From Deltaproteobacteria bacterium (GTDB taxonomy: Bacteria > SAR324 > JACQKK01): a DNA stretch of 64,000 nt. Shown here in pieces: positions 1-8,761 of the stretch (position 1 is its first letter; every line of letters begins with the position of its first letter). Where the stretch lies: NCBI GenBank assembly GCA_029858505.1, contig JAOUEW010000003.1, forward strand, positions 124,001 to 188,000, written 5' to 3'. A program made the translations under genes and the position numbers. Below the pieces are notes generated by a model. The model made no database searches and was not told where the DNA came from. It saw only the letters and a list, made by a program, of their open reading frames with translations.

Positions 1-429
1 AAACCGGGCGGTGTATTCCTTCAAGGCCTGGTCACCATTCTTCAGGTGCTGCTCCGGGTTGGCGCCGGGGGCCGGGTTCACCCGCATCACCCATCCCCGC
101 CCGTAGGGGAACTGGTTCAGCAAAAATGGCTGCTCTCTGGCTTCTGGGTTTACCTCGGCCACGGTGGCGTCAAACCCCAGCCGCACCACCCCCAGCCATT
201 TGGCTGCCTCCAGCAGGGCCACGGGCTTTCCCGCCGGGCGGAAGGAACCCGCAGGCCGCGGGGTACAGTGCAGCACCTTCCCCGCCGCCGTTTGGGCCAT
301 GTCGGTTAGGCCCAGGGTCCACCAGCCGTTGTCCTCCCGCCGGAACCACAGATGCTGGGTCGTGTCGTACCACAACCCGGCGGGCACATAACAATTCCGC
401 ACCATCGGATGGCCAGCGGGAGAATCCAT
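1..429 (-). CDS. Lipoate-binding GcvH-like protein (LbpA-like), 3' end outside window
   Basis: The first 143 codons, read from an ATG at 429, resemble the glycine cleavage H protein fold: an N-terminal HLWF strand (residues 26-29), a GLTDMAQ stretch (40-46) and a lipoyl-type hairpin around EAAKWLG, where Lys77 sits at the position that carries lipoate in GcvH. The C-terminal QFPYGRGW (106-113) matches the usual NEDPYGEGW segment. There is no other glycine cleavage gene nearby. The gene instead closes an operon of Hdr-like, ETF and EMO genes, which is the setting of the LbpA lipoate-binding proteins used by sulfur-oxidising sHdr systems. I therefore infer a carrier of sulfur intermediates on lipoate rather than glycine catabolism. 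The gene starts 25 bases after the stop of the EMO gene. Family assignment is firm; the LbpA role is inference from context. Confidence 0.75.
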   Translation of the reverse strand, partial: MDSPAGHPMVRNCYVPAGLWYDTTQHLWFRREDNGWWTLGLTDMAQTAAGKVLHCTPRPAGSFRPAGKPVALLEAAKWLGVVRLGFDATVAEVNPEAREQPFLLNQFPYGRGWVMRVNPAPGANPEQHLKNGDQALKEYTARF

Positions 430-454
430 GTTCTCTCCTTCCATCCCGTTTTAT

Positions 455-2509
455 TTATGCTACAGGCTGGGTTGCCGCCTCAGCCGGGGCGTTGCCTGCC
501 GCCGGGGCCAAGTCCATGGCTTCCAGCACATAATCAATCAGGTCCACCACCTCCATTTTACCTTCCTGCCCAGCGGTTTTCACCGAGTCGGCAAACATGG
601 TCATGTCTTTGGGGCAAGCCACCGTAAAGGCGTTCACGCCCAGACCCACCGCTTCCAGAATGCGGTTCACGCTGGGGCGTTGGGTGGTGTCTTCATGGTC
701 TTTCATCCACACCCGGCCCCCGCCAGCGCCACAGCAGAAACTGTTTTCCCGGTTGCGGGGCATTTCCACCACATTCACCCCGCACAGTTCCATTACCTTC
801 CGGGGGGCATCGAACACCCCATTGTAGCGCCCCAGATAGCAGGGGTCATGATAGGTGGCCTTGCGGTTCAATTTTTTCTTCAGCTGAATCTCTCCGCTTT
901 GAATCAGCTTCAGCAAAAACTCCGAGTAATGGGTCACCTTGTAGGTAGCCCCCTTGGCCGGATATTCGTTTTTCAGGGTGTTGTAGGTGTGGGGATCGGT
1001 GGTGATGATCTCCTCGAACTGGCACTTGGCCAGGGCTTCGATGTTTTTGTCGGCCAGGGAATCGAACAGGCCTTCTTCGCCCACCCGGCGGGCGTCGTTG
1101 CCCGCGGAGTTTTCGCTTTTGGCCATGATGCCGAAATCGACCCCGGCGGCGTTTAGCACCTGGGCCACCTTGCGGGTGGTACCTTGGCAGTTGGCGTTGA
1201 ACGAGGCAAAGTCGCCCACAAACCACAGGTATTTCACCGGTTCGGCCTCGGCGTCTTTCACCGGGAAGGGCAGTTCTTTGGTCCAGCGGCTGCGTTTGCG
1301 GTTCGACTCGCCAAAAGAGTTCCCCTGCTCGTCCAGGTTGCGCAGGGCGGCGGCCAGTTCATCGGGCATCTTGGCTTCAAAGGTCAGGCGGCGGCGCATC
1401 TCCACAATGTCACGCATGGGTTCGTTGCCCACCGGGCACACCCGCACGCAGGCGTAACAAGTGGTGCAGCACCACACCGCGTCTTCCGAGATCACCGACC
1501 CCACCAGCCCAGGCGTGCCTTGGCCCCCGGCATATCCGCCCCGGTCTTGGTTTATGGCGTAGCGCTTGTTGATTTCCAAGGCCGAGGGAGACAAGGGGGT
1601 GCCGGCATTGTGGGCGGGGCACACCTCATGGCAGCGGGTGCACATGATACAGGCGTAGGAATGCAGAATGTTGGGCCAAGCCAGTTCGTTCATGTGGCCC
1701 GCCCCCGGATTGGCGGCGTTGGCCACGGCGTCCAACTGACCCCGAGCCGTGCGCCGCTCCAAAATCAGGTTCACCGGGGCGATCATCAGGTGAATATGCT
1801 TGCTGAACGGAAAGTAGGGCAGGAACAGCACGATCAACCCCATGGCCAGCCACCACGACACATGGGCCCCCAGTTCCATGGCCTCCGGGCTCAACCCCGA
1901 CAGGGCCTGGGCATACAATGAGGCCAAGGGAAGCCAAGGGTCTCCGTGACCCATCATGGCCAGGTGCAAGGCGCTTCCGGTGAACCGCCCCCCCACATGG
2001 AACAAAATAAACACGCCCACAATTAAAGAGTCCCGTTTTACCCCGCCCCGGGCCACTTTGGGGTGCAGCAAAACCCCCTTGTTGAATTCAAACACTTTGG
2101 GCCGACCCACGAACCGCCGCAGCAGAAAAAACACCATGCCGGTCAACACCAGGGCCGAGAACAAGTCGGCGAACAAGTTGAACCAATCCAGCAGCCCCCC
2201 CGCTCCCACGGTGGTGAAGCCCGGAACAAATCCCTCCAGAACATCGGCAATGTTCACCAACAAGTAAAACGTGAACCCGAAAAAGATGAACGCGTGAAAC
2301 ACGCTGACCACCGGGCGGGCTTTGAAAATGGGCTTCTGCAGCCCGATGTCTACCAGGGCCTTCACCACCCGGCCCACCAAGTGATCGGTGCGCAGGGCCG
2401 CTTGGCCGGTGCGAACGGTGCGGAAAATGAGGGAAAACCCATGGGCCGCCACCAGACCGCACAGGGCCACCAGCGCCAGAAAAGCGATTTGTTCAACGGG
2501 TGTCAGCAT
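455..2509 (-). CDS. emo: Membrane Fe-S/haem ETF:quinone oxidoreductase (EMO type)
   Basis: A 684-residue fusion. About residues 1-270 are a NarI/HdrE-like membrane part with several hydrophobic helices and scattered histidines suited to b-haem. Two 4Fe-4S ferredoxin motifs follow: CIMCTRCHEVCP near residue 286 and CTTCYACVRVCP near 346. The C-terminal HdrD-like part has a complete CCG motif (HDPCYLG near 553, FCCGAGGG near 590). A first CCG half (FVGDFASF) lacks the usual cysteines. This architecture matches the FeS-type ETF:menaquinone oxidoreductases that take electrons from ETF at the cytoplasmic face and reduce membrane quinone. It lies directly downstream of etfA and etfB, which supports that role. 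A long hairpin sits in the 111-base gap to etfA. Confidence 0.85.
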   Translation of the reverse strand: MLTPVEQIAFLALVALCGLVAAHGFSLIFRTVRTGQAALRTDHLVGRVVKALVDIGLQKPIFKARPVVSVFHAFIFFGFTFYLLVNIADVLEGFVPGFTTVGAGGLLDWFNLFADLFSALVLTGMVFFLLRRFVGRPKVFEFNKGVLLHPKVARGGVKRDSLIVGVFILFHVGGRFTGSALHLAMMGHGDPWLPLASLYAQALSGLSPEAMELGAHVSWWLAMGLIVLFLPYFPFSKHIHLMIAPVNLILERRTARGQLDAVANAANPGAGHMNELAWPNILHSYACIMCTRCHEVCPAHNAGTPLSPSALEINKRYAINQDRGGYAGGQGTPGLVGSVISEDAVWCCTTCYACVRVCPVGNEPMRDIVEMRRRLTFEAKMPDELAAALRNLDEQGNSFGESNRKRSRWTKELPFPVKDAEAEPVKYLWFVGDFASFNANCQGTTRKVAQVLNAAGVDFGIMAKSENSAGNDARRVGEEGLFDSLADKNIEALAKCQFEEIITTDPHTYNTLKNEYPAKGATYKVTHYSEFLLKLIQSGEIQLKKKLNRKATYHDPCYLGRYNGVFDAPRKVMELCGVNVVEMPRNRENSFCCGAGGGRVWMKDHEDTTQRPSVNRILEAVGLGVNAFTVACPKDMTMFADSVKTAGQEGKMEVVDLIDYVLEAMDLAPAAGNAPAEAATQPVA

Positions 2510-2555
2510 TCCAAGGCTCCTGCGTGTGGTAAGTGAATTCTTTTGTCAATAAATG

Positions 2556-2615
2556 GTTCGAGACGGCTGAGAGCCAGAGGGGAGGGGAGGGGTACCAGCC
2601 CCCAGCCGCTCGAAC
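2556..2615 (-). promoter_or_regulatory. Long imperfect hairpin between etfA and emo
   Basis: GTTCGAG (2556-2562) and CGGCTG (2564-2569), separated by one bulged base, pair with CAGCCG (2603-2608) and CTCGAAC (2609-2615). The loop is a G-rich run. No U-tract follows in the direction of transcription, so it is not a standard terminator. It could protect or process the mRNA and set the ratio of ETF to EMO. The structure is visible in the sequence; its role is inference. Confidence 0.5.
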
Positions 2616-2620
2616 GTTTC

Positions 2621-3565
2621 CTACAGCTCGTCCATCATTTCTTCCACCACATCGAACAAATCGCCCACCAAGCCATAATGGGCCACGTCGAAGATGGGGG
2701 CGTTTTTGTCGGTGTTCACCGCGATGATGGTGGCGGAGTTTTTCATGCCTTCCAGGTGTTCCGGCGCGCCGGAAATGCCCAGAGCCAAGTACACCTTGGG
2801 TTTCACCTTAAGTCCGCTTTTGCCCACCTGGCGGCTTTTGGGCATCCAGCCCGCGTCGATGATGGGGCGGCTGGCGGCCACGGCGGCCTTCAGTTTGTCG
2901 GCCAGTTCCACCGCCACCTCGATGTCTTCCTTCTTGCCGATTCCTCGGCCCACCGCCACCAGAACATCCTGGGTGGTGATGTCCACGTCGCCCTTTTCTG
3001 GTTGAATCAATTTCTTGAAGCGCAGCTTGGTGGCGGCGGGGGCTTTGCCGCCGTCTTCCGAGGCCGGAGCGCCGTCTTTGCGCCCGCCATCGGCCGAGAC
3101 CGCCCCGGCGGCCACGGTCACCACGCAAGGGCCAGAGCCCAGGTTAGAGGTCACGTTCATCTTGCCGCCATACAACTGGCTAACGGCGTGCACGTTACCC
3201 CCGGCGGCCGATACTTTCAGGCAGGCCGCAGCCATGGGCATGTTGTTGCGGGCCGACAGGGCATTGGCCAAGTCCATTCCCTGGGAAGTATTGCCCGCCA
3301 TCACCACCTGGGGTTTCTTGGCATCCACCACGGCTTTCAAACCAGCGGCGTAGGTGTCTGGGTTGTAATCGGCCTCGGCGGCCACGCGAATCACTTTGTC
3401 GGCGGCCCCCAGTTTGGCGGCCATGGCATCGGTGCCGCCAATCAGCACGGCCGTCACCGAACCACCCACGCCCCCGGCCAACCCGCGGGCATGCACCAGC
3501 ATTTCAAACGTCATCTCGGCCAGTTCCCCGTTCAGGTGTTCGGCCACCACATACACGTCTCCCAT
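2621..3565 (-). CDS. etfA: Electron transfer flavoprotein alpha subunit
   Basis: A 314-residue EtfA. The N-terminal alpha/beta domain begins MGDVYVVAEHLNG. The C-terminal FAD-binding domain carries GRGIGKKEDIEVA (about 208-220), SRQVG, LALGISGAPEHLEGMK (about 270-285) and the closing INxDKNAPIF-type segment (VNTDKNAPIF). EtfA and EtfB form the soluble FAD/AMP electron carrier that takes electrons from acyl-CoA dehydrogenases or related flavoenzymes and passes them to a membrane oxidoreductase. The ATG overlaps the etfB stop codon by one base (TAATG), so the two are translationally coupled. The EMO gene follows and is the likely electron acceptor. The Hdr-like genes upstream suggest the donor may be the sHdr complex instead of, or as well as, a dehydrogenase. 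Confidence 0.95.
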   Translation of the reverse strand: MGDVYVVAEHLNGELAEMTFEMLVHARGLAGGVGGSVTAVLIGGTDAMAAKLGAADKVIRVAAEADYNPDTYAAGLKAVVDAKKPQVVMAGNTSQGMDLANALSARNNMPMAAACLKVSAAGGNVHAVSQLYGGKMNVTSNLGSGPCVVTVAAGAVSADGGRKDGAPASEDGGKAPAATKLRFKKLIQPEKGDVDITTQDVLVAVGRGIGKKEDIEVAVELADKLKAAVAASRPIIDAGWMPKSRQVGKSGLKVKPKVYLALGISGAPEHLEGMKNSATIIAVNTDKNAPIFDVAHYGLVGDLFDVVEEMMDEL

Positions 3566-4311
3566 TAGACCACCCCTTTCTCTTTGAGGACTTGAATAAT
3601 ATCTGCCGCGGACTTCAGCATCTTGGCCCCGGCACCCTTCACGGGCGGTTCCATTTTTTCCACCGACGCGGCGGGAACATCTCCCGCTGCCGCCGCCGCC
3701 AAGGATTCAATTTTCGCCGTGGTTTGCACCTGGCGCACTTTCGACACGGGCGCGTAGCGGGGGGTGGCCCGGGCGGCCTGCACGCCCATCACGGCGGGCA
3801 GATCCACCTCAAACTCGGCCATCAAGCCGCCAGCATATTCTTTGTGAAAGGTCAGCTTGCCGCCCTCGGGCTTCAAACCGCTCACCACGCACACCCCCGG
3901 CCAGTTCAAATAAGCCGCCAGCAGGGGGCCTAATTGGCCGTCCCGGTCGCCGGCAGACTGCACGCCCACCAGCACCAAGTCGGCCCCCAGTTGGCCCACC
4001 GCCCCGGCCAGCACCCGTGCCTGGGTGTGGTTGTCGGCATGGGGGTTGGCCCCGGTGATTTTCACGGCCTTGTCGGCCCCTTTGGCCAGGGCGGTAAACA
4101 ACACCTTGTCCACTTCGGGCCCGTCCACCGCCACGGCGGTCACTTCACCGCCGGAAGATTCCTTGATCTGCAGGGCTTCCTCCAGGGCGTGGTCATCAAA
4201 CTCGTTCAGTTTCATTTTCAGCACCTCAAAATCCAGCTCCTTGCCAGAGTCTGCGATTTCCAGGTCTTCCACCAAGTCGGGCACCTGATTCAGCGGAACC
4301 ACGATTTTCAT
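3565..4311 (-). CDS. etfB: Electron transfer flavoprotein beta subunit
   Basis: A 248-residue EtfB beginning MKIVVPLNQVPD. The conserved EFDDHALEEAL segment (about 37-47) and the signature-type region VGVQSAGDRDGQLGPLLA (about 116-133) are present, with the typical GLKPEGGKLTF strand. EtfB holds AMP and provides the recognition loop that docks on partner flavoproteins. The canonical partner loop of dehydrogenase-linked EtfB is not obviously conserved here, so I do not predict the partner from it. The gene lies 90 bases after the Hdr fusion protein and is coupled to etfA. Confidence 0.95.
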   Translation of the reverse strand: MKIVVPLNQVPDLVEDLEIADSGKELDFEVLKMKLNEFDDHALEEALQIKESSGGEVTAVAVDGPEVDKVLFTALAKGADKAVKITGANPHADNHTQARVLAGAVGQLGADLVLVGVQSAGDRDGQLGPLLAAYLNWPGVCVVSGLKPEGGKLTFHKEYAGGLMAEFEVDLPAVMGVQAARATPRYAPVSKVRQVQTTAKIESLAAAAAGDVPAASVEKMEPPVKGAGAKMLKSAADIIQVLKEKGVV

Positions 4312-4401
4312 TGGGAACTCCTCCTGTAAAGTGTTTTGCCAGTTCTTCCGTTATGGGTGGGGTCAACAAGCGAACCCAGTCTCATCCCCGGTTACTCCCG
4401 G

Positions 4402-5706
4402 TTACCCTCCCATGGACTGGTCCAGAATTTCGATGATGTCCATCACCCGCAGCTTGCCCTCGTTGCCGGAAGACTTCACGGCGTCTTCAAAGCGAGAGAC
4501 TTCGTAGGGGCAGCACACCGCCAGCACTTCCGCCCCGGTAGAGACAGCCTCCCGCACGCGGTTTTCCGACAGGCGCATGTTCACGTGATCGGCCATGAAG
4601 CCGTCGAGCCACATGCCCCCGCCCCCCCCGCCGCAGCAGTAGCCCTGCTCTTTGCAGCGGTACATTTCGTTCAGTTTCAACCCCGGCACGGCCCCCAGCA
4701 GAGCCCGGGGGGCATCGTACTCCCCGTTGTGGCGCCCCAAGTAGCAGGGGTCATGAAAGGTCACCTTGTGGGGGAAGGGATTTTTCAGCAGCTTCTTCAG
4801 GTCGGCCAAATGGTGGTTCAAGAACTGGGTGTAATGTTCCACGTTGTATTGACCGCCCAGCCGGGGATATTCGTTCTTCAGGGCATTCAGGGCGTGGGGA
4901 CCAGAGGTCACAATTTTACCAAAGGTTTGTTTGCTGAACTGCTCGATGTTGTGTTCGGCCATCATCTCAAACAGCCCTGGCTCACCGGCCAGCCGCTGAG
5001 AGTCACCGTCGGTCCACTCTTCGTTGCCCAGGGTGCCAAAATTTACCCCCAGGCGGTTGAACACCCGGGCCATGGCCTTGGCCGCGTCGTTTCCCCTGGC
5101 GTGGAAGGCATAATAATCCCCCACGAACCACAGCACATCCACCTCCTCGGGGGTTTTCGACAAGTCTTTGACCGCCACGTCTTCCGGCAGGTCCTTGGTC
5201 CAGCGGAAGCGTTTGCGGGGGCTTTCCCCCATGGGGTTGCCGTACTCCGAGGCATTCTTGAACATGTCTTGTAGTTCGTTGGGAGCGGTCCCGTCCATGA
5301 CCGCCTTGGCCCGCAAAGCCGGCATGATCTTGATCATGTCAACCTGCTTGGGGCACACCCGCAGGCAGTTGGCGCAGGTGGTGCACTCCCACAGTTCCGG
5401 GCTGTTGATCAGGTCGTAGCCGGTTTGCAGCAGGCGGAACAGCTTGCGGGGTCCGTAGTTTCCCACGTTGTCCACCGGGCACACGCCAATGCACTTGGCG
5501 CATTGATAGCACCAGCCCATGCTTTCGGCCCCCGGCACCGCAGTCACCTGCTCCAGGTGGCTCAGGTCGTAGGAGGTAATTTCCCGTGGGCTGTGCATCC
5601 GGTTCCAATGCCCAGAGATATCAACCCCGTGAATAATCACGTTGTCTTTTTCAACAAAGTCGGCCCGTTTTTCTTTGGGGCGCCGCGCCATGGTGCGTTC
5701 AAACAT
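4402..5706 (-). CDS. HdrC/HdrB-fusion Fe-S protein, sHdrB3-like
   Basis: A 434-residue soluble protein. An N-terminal HdrC-like part has two 4Fe-4S motifs (CYQCAKCIGVCP near residue 64, CTTCANCLRVCP near 107). The HdrB/HdrD-like part has a complete CCG motif (FHDPCYLG near 320, YCCGGGGGG near 360, then CCPYE). The first CCG half (FVGDYYAF) has no cysteines, as in the EMO protein to which this gene is clearly paralogous. In sHdr clusters linked to ETF and EMO, a fused HdrC2-HdrB2 protein called sHdrB3 stands at this place, directly before the etf genes. I use that name as an inference from order and domain content. The CCG site would hold a non-cubane Fe-S cluster for thiol/disulfide chemistry. 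The start overlaps the previous gene by 8 bases. Confidence 0.8.
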   Translation of the reverse strand: MFERTMARRPKEKRADFVEKDNVIIHGVDISGHWNRMHSPREITSYDLSHLEQVTAVPGAESMGWCYQCAKCIGVCPVDNVGNYGPRKLFRLLQTGYDLINSPELWECTTCANCLRVCPKQVDMIKIMPALRAKAVMDGTAPNELQDMFKNASEYGNPMGESPRKRFRWTKDLPEDVAVKDLSKTPEEVDVLWFVGDYYAFHARGNDAAKAMARVFNRLGVNFGTLGNEEWTDGDSQRLAGEPGLFEMMAEHNIEQFSKQTFGKIVTSGPHALNALKNEYPRLGGQYNVEHYTQFLNHHLADLKKLLKNPFPHKVTFHDPCYLGRHNGEYDAPRALLGAVPGLKLNEMYRCKEQGYCCGGGGGGMWLDGFMADHVNMRLSENRVREAVSTGAEVLAVCCPYEVSRFEDAVKSSGNEGKLRVMDIIEILDQSMGG

Positions 5707-6466
5707 AGGCTTCGTTTCCTTCCAGTTTCTGCACGCCCAACACCCGGCGGGTGAATTCGGGCAACTCGGGCAGAATTCGGTTGAACTCCTTGGAAAGCTT
5801 CATGGAAAACAGCGTGTACATATACACCGCGTACACCGCGGCCAGAAACACATGGGTACCCCCCAGGCCTTCGCCCAGCCGGGAAAAACCTTCCCGCTGG
5901 CCCAGGTCATTCACCCTGGCCACCGCCGCCCCCACCCGTTCATATCCTTCGGCCAGGGTGGCAGCCTCTAGGGATGCTTCACTTTTCAGCACCAGGGGCA
6001 GGGCGCCGGTTTTGTTGGCCGGGTTCCACATCCAGTGGGCCCACAGCCAGTACTCATCGGGCCGGGCATAGTGGAGAAGTTCTCCCGCCAGCCCCAAGGC
6101 AAAGGGGCGTTCCACCCCCTTCAACGATTCCACAAAGCGGGCAAACCGCTCTCCCGCGCCGCCCGACCCGTGAATCAGGGTCCCGGCCAAGTCGTTCAAC
6201 CCAGAAGCCCCGTGGGTTTTCAGCAGGGCTCCGGCCCGGCGGCGCAGACCAAACACATGGGTCAACAGATCTCGCCAGCCCTGGTCGTTCATTTCCGCCA
6301 AAGACTCCGCCGTCAAGCGTTGGCGGAACATCCGGCCTTTGGCCGCCAGCCGCCGCCCGGTGTCTTCCAACCCGTCCGAGGCAGCCAAGCGGGTGGCTTC
6401 CTTTAAAAACTCCTGGGCCAACTCGCCGTCCACCATCTGATCCAGAGGCAGTTCGTCATACAGCAT
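5699..6466 (-). CDS. Conserved hypothetical of the Hdr-like operon (sHdrH position)
   Basis: A 255-residue, mostly helical protein without cysteine motifs, signal peptide or clear membrane span. Tryptophan-rich YWLWAHWMWNP lies near residue 138. I recognise no enzyme motif. Its place between the HdrA-like and HdrC/B-like genes matches the small uncharacterised protein called sHdrH in sulfur-oxidising sHdr clusters. It overlaps the next gene by 8 bases and follows HdrA by 37 bases, so it belongs to the transcription unit and probably to the complex. The function is unknown. Confidence 0.7.
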   Translation of the reverse strand: MLYDELPLDQMVDGELAQEFLKEATRLAASDGLEDTGRRLAAKGRMFRQRLTAESLAEMNDQGWRDLLTHVFGLRRRAGALLKTHGASGLNDLAGTLIHGSGGAGERFARFVESLKGVERPFALGLAGELLHYARPDEYWLWAHWMWNPANKTGALPLVLKSEASLEAATLAEGYERVGAAVARVNDLGQREGFSRLGEGLGGTHVFLAAVYAVYMYTLFSMKLSKEFNRILPELPEFTRRVLGVQKLEGNEAYV

Positions 6467-6503
6467 AAAGCCTCCTGAATGCGTTTCTTCGGGGCCGCAA
6501 ACC

Positions 6504-7553
6504 TCAGGCCTTCAACCCGTTCAGGTACCCCACGGCTTTCAGGGCGGCCAAGCCCCCTTGAGACGTCGAGTCCTCCAAGTCGGCGGGGCCGCCAGCGGCA
6601 CCGGCCACAAACACCCCGGCCCGTGAGGTCGACACGGTGTTCAGGGGGCTGTTGCCCGCCCGGCCGATCCAGCCGTGGTGTTCCAGGGGAAGGTTAAACA
6701 TTTTGGCCATGGCTTTGGTGCCGGGGCTGGGTTCCATGCCCACGCTCAACACCACCACATCCATGGGAACCTCCATGGGCCGACCCATGGTGGTGTCCTC
6801 TCCTTTAATCACCAGTTGGTCTCCCCGCTTGGTGATCTCGGTAACAATGCCCCGAATGTAATTCACCTTCTTTTCTTCCTGGGCCTTCCAGTAAATATCG
6901 TCCTCCCAAAACCCATAGGTGCGCATGTCAATGTAGAAAATAAACACTTTGGCGTCCGGCAGAAGTTCTTTCACTTCGATAGACTGCTGGCTGGCGATGC
7001 CGCAGCACACCTTGGAGCACCATTGGTTTCCAATCTGCCGGTCGCGGCTGCCCACGCACTGAATGAAGCACACGCTTTTGGGCTTTTGACCATTGGAGGG
7101 CCGCAGGAACTGCTTGGCCTTCAGCATTTTTTCGGCATCCAGCAGGGTCAACACGTCGTCATACTCGTAATACCCATACACCTGGGTTTCACGGCCCGGG
7201 TCGAAATGCTCAAACCCGGTGGCAATCACGGCAGCACCCACGTCTACCTTTTCCTCGCCCTTGGCCCCTTTCAGGGTCACCTTCAGGTTGGGGGCCTCGC
7301 CCTCCACGGCGGTCACCATGGTGGAAAGCCGCACATCCACGTTGGGGTTTTTCTCCACCGGAGAAAGGATTTCCTTCATGGCCGTTTCGGCATCCACCTG
7401 ATTTGGGGTGAACACCGAATAATGGTTGTGAATGGGATTTCCGCCCAGTTTGTCCTTGGCTTCCACCAAGATCACTTTACGGCCAACACCAGCCGCACCC
7501 GCAGCCGCCACCAAACCAGCAGGACCTCCTCCAACCACCAAAATCGGTTTCAT
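6504..7553 (-). CDS. HdrA-like FAD protein (sHdrA-like)
   Basis: A 349-residue flavoprotein. It begins MKPILVVGGGPAGL, a Rossmann GxGxxG for FAD, and ends with a second nucleotide-binding type segment, AGVFVAGAAGGPADLEDS. In the middle, CVGSRDR (near 165) and CSKVCC (about 179-184) match the cysteine signature of HdrA that binds a 4Fe-4S cluster near the flavin. At about 350 residues it has the length of bacterial sHdrA, far shorter than methanogen HdrA with its extra ferredoxin domains. The ATG overlaps the TGA of the HdrB-like gene (ATGA). An in-frame ATG 15 bases upstream exists, but the coupled start is preferred. It would be the flavin hub of the complex. Confidence 0.88.
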   Translation of the reverse strand: MKPILVVGGGPAGLVAAAGAAGVGRKVILVEAKDKLGGNPIHNHYSVFTPNQVDAETAMKEILSPVEKNPNVDVRLSTMVTAVEGEAPNLKVTLKGAKGEEKVDVGAAVIATGFEHFDPGRETQVYGYYEYDDVLTLLDAEKMLKAKQFLRPSNGQKPKSVCFIQCVGSRDRQIGNQWCSKVCCGIASQQSIEVKELLPDAKVFIFYIDMRTYGFWEDDIYWKAQEEKKVNYIRGIVTEITKRGDQLVIKGEDTTMGRPMEVPMDVVVLSVGMEPSPGTKAMAKMFNLPLEHHGWIGRAGNSPLNTVSTSRAGVFVAGAAGGPADLEDSTSQGGLAALKAVGYLNGLKA

Positions 7554-8761
7554 TGGGCATCCTCCCAAGAGATGTATTCAATTTCTTTGGCTTCAATGCG
7601 TTTCACCTGGGTCTGAAACTCCTCCCAGGCCTGTTTATGGTCAATCCCCATTTTTTCCATCAGGGGTTTGTTGTTCACCCCATGCCAGTGCAGCTGGCAA
7701 ACCTTGTAGGGGTGGGCCCCCAAGGCCAAGGCCGCGAACTGGGCATCGGACAACACCGGCACCCCCACGTTGCGGTTGTGGGCCTGGGCCGCAAACTGGC
7801 TTTTGTCCAGGGTGGTGACACATCCCGTGTCGTGGGTCAGCACCACGTCGGGGTTGGCTTCCTCTTTCATCCGCTCGATTTTGCGGATGGTGGAGAAACT
7901 TCGAGAGAAGTCACGGCTGACCAGAATGTGGCGGAAGCCAAACCCGCAGCAGTCGTGCCAGGTGGAGTAGTCTCCCAGATAGGAGCCAAAGGCCTTCACC
8001 ACGCTGCTCACCACCGCCGTGCGCTGGCCGTCGTACAGGTCGCGGTCGTAGATCACGTCTTCCACCACCAGTTTGTGATAGTGGCAGGCCGGATGCACCG
8101 ACACGCGGATGTTCGACATGTCTCGCTTTTGCAGGGGCTTCAGCCGGGGCAACATGGCGTGGACCCACTCCGAGTAGTGAACCAGCTCTTCGGGGAACAC
8201 CATGGGCTTGCCCAACTTGTCCATCACCTTGCGTACTTGGTCGCGCAGCTTGGGGTGATGAAGAATCTCGTTGCGGGTTTCTTTGTAGTGGCCGTAACTG
8301 GTGCCGCAGTGAATCAGGGGGAAGAAACCATCTTGGTAGGCCTGGGAAAAGTTGCGGATGGCAATGGAGGCCTGAGCCACCGGGTTCGAGGCCGAAGACG
8401 CGTAATAATTCCAGGCGGTGCAAGAGGTTTGGTCGCGGGGGTCGTGGTACTTCAGGCCCAGCAGGCGGTTCAACCAAAAAATAGACGTGGAGTAACCGGG
8501 GATGTGGCCGCATTGGCCGCAGGATTTGTGATGCCAGGTATTTTGAATGGGGATTTTCTTCTTCCGTCCGAACTTGGTTTCCACCTCCACCCAGTTGCCG
8601 TCCTCGATTTTTTGGACGATCAGTTCTCCCTTGGCTTCCAACTCGAACAGCGCGTCTTTAAAGTATTCGGTGGGGACGTTCCCCTGCCGGTCAAACACCC
8701 GGTCCTTGGCCTTTTTGGGCATGAACTGGATATTTTTTTCCTGCGGAGCCGTGGATGACAT
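7550..8761 (-). CDS. HdrB-like CCG-domain protein (sHdrB1-like)
   Basis: A 403-residue soluble protein with two CCG-type halves: SCGQCGHIPGYS (near 80) through DQTSCTAWNYY (near 110), and HPACHYH (near 226), DCCGFGF (near 270), DTGCVT (near 313). These are the ligands of HdrB-type non-cubane clusters. The first 75 residues are basic and charged with no Fe-S motif, an extension beyond the usual HdrB core. This is the first gene of the operon. The small HdrC1 ferredoxin-like gene that normally precedes HdrB1 is not present upstream, where only non-coding sequence is found. The substrate in sHdr systems is thought to be sulfur bound to the lipoate of LbpA, which is encoded at the far end of this operon. 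Confidence 0.85.
   Translation of the reverse strand: MSSTAPQEKNIQFMPKKAKDRVFDRQGNVPTEYFKDALFELEAKGELIVQKIEDGNWVEVETKFGRKKKIPIQNTWHHKSCGQCGHIPGYSTSIFWLNRLLGLKYHDPRDQTSCTAWNYYASSASNPVAQASIAIRNFSQAYQDGFFPLIHCGTSYGHYKETRNEILHHPKLRDQVRKVMDKLGKPMVFPEELVHYSEWVHAMLPRLKPLQKRDMSNIRVSVHPACHYHKLVVEDVIYDRDLYDGQRTAVVSSVVKAFGSYLGDYSTWHDCCGFGFRHILVSRDFSRSFSTIRKIERMKEEANPDVVLTHDTGCVTTLDKSQFAAQAHNRNVGVPVLSDAQFAALALGAHPYKVCQLHWHGVNNKPLMEKMGIDHKQAWEEFQTQVKRIEAKEIEYISWEDAQ

Noticed and set aside
1-429. Glycine cleavage H protein of a glycine cleavage system
   Set aside because: No gcvT or gcvP gene is near, and the operon is Hdr/ETF/EMO. The H-like fold is kept in the call but not the pathway.
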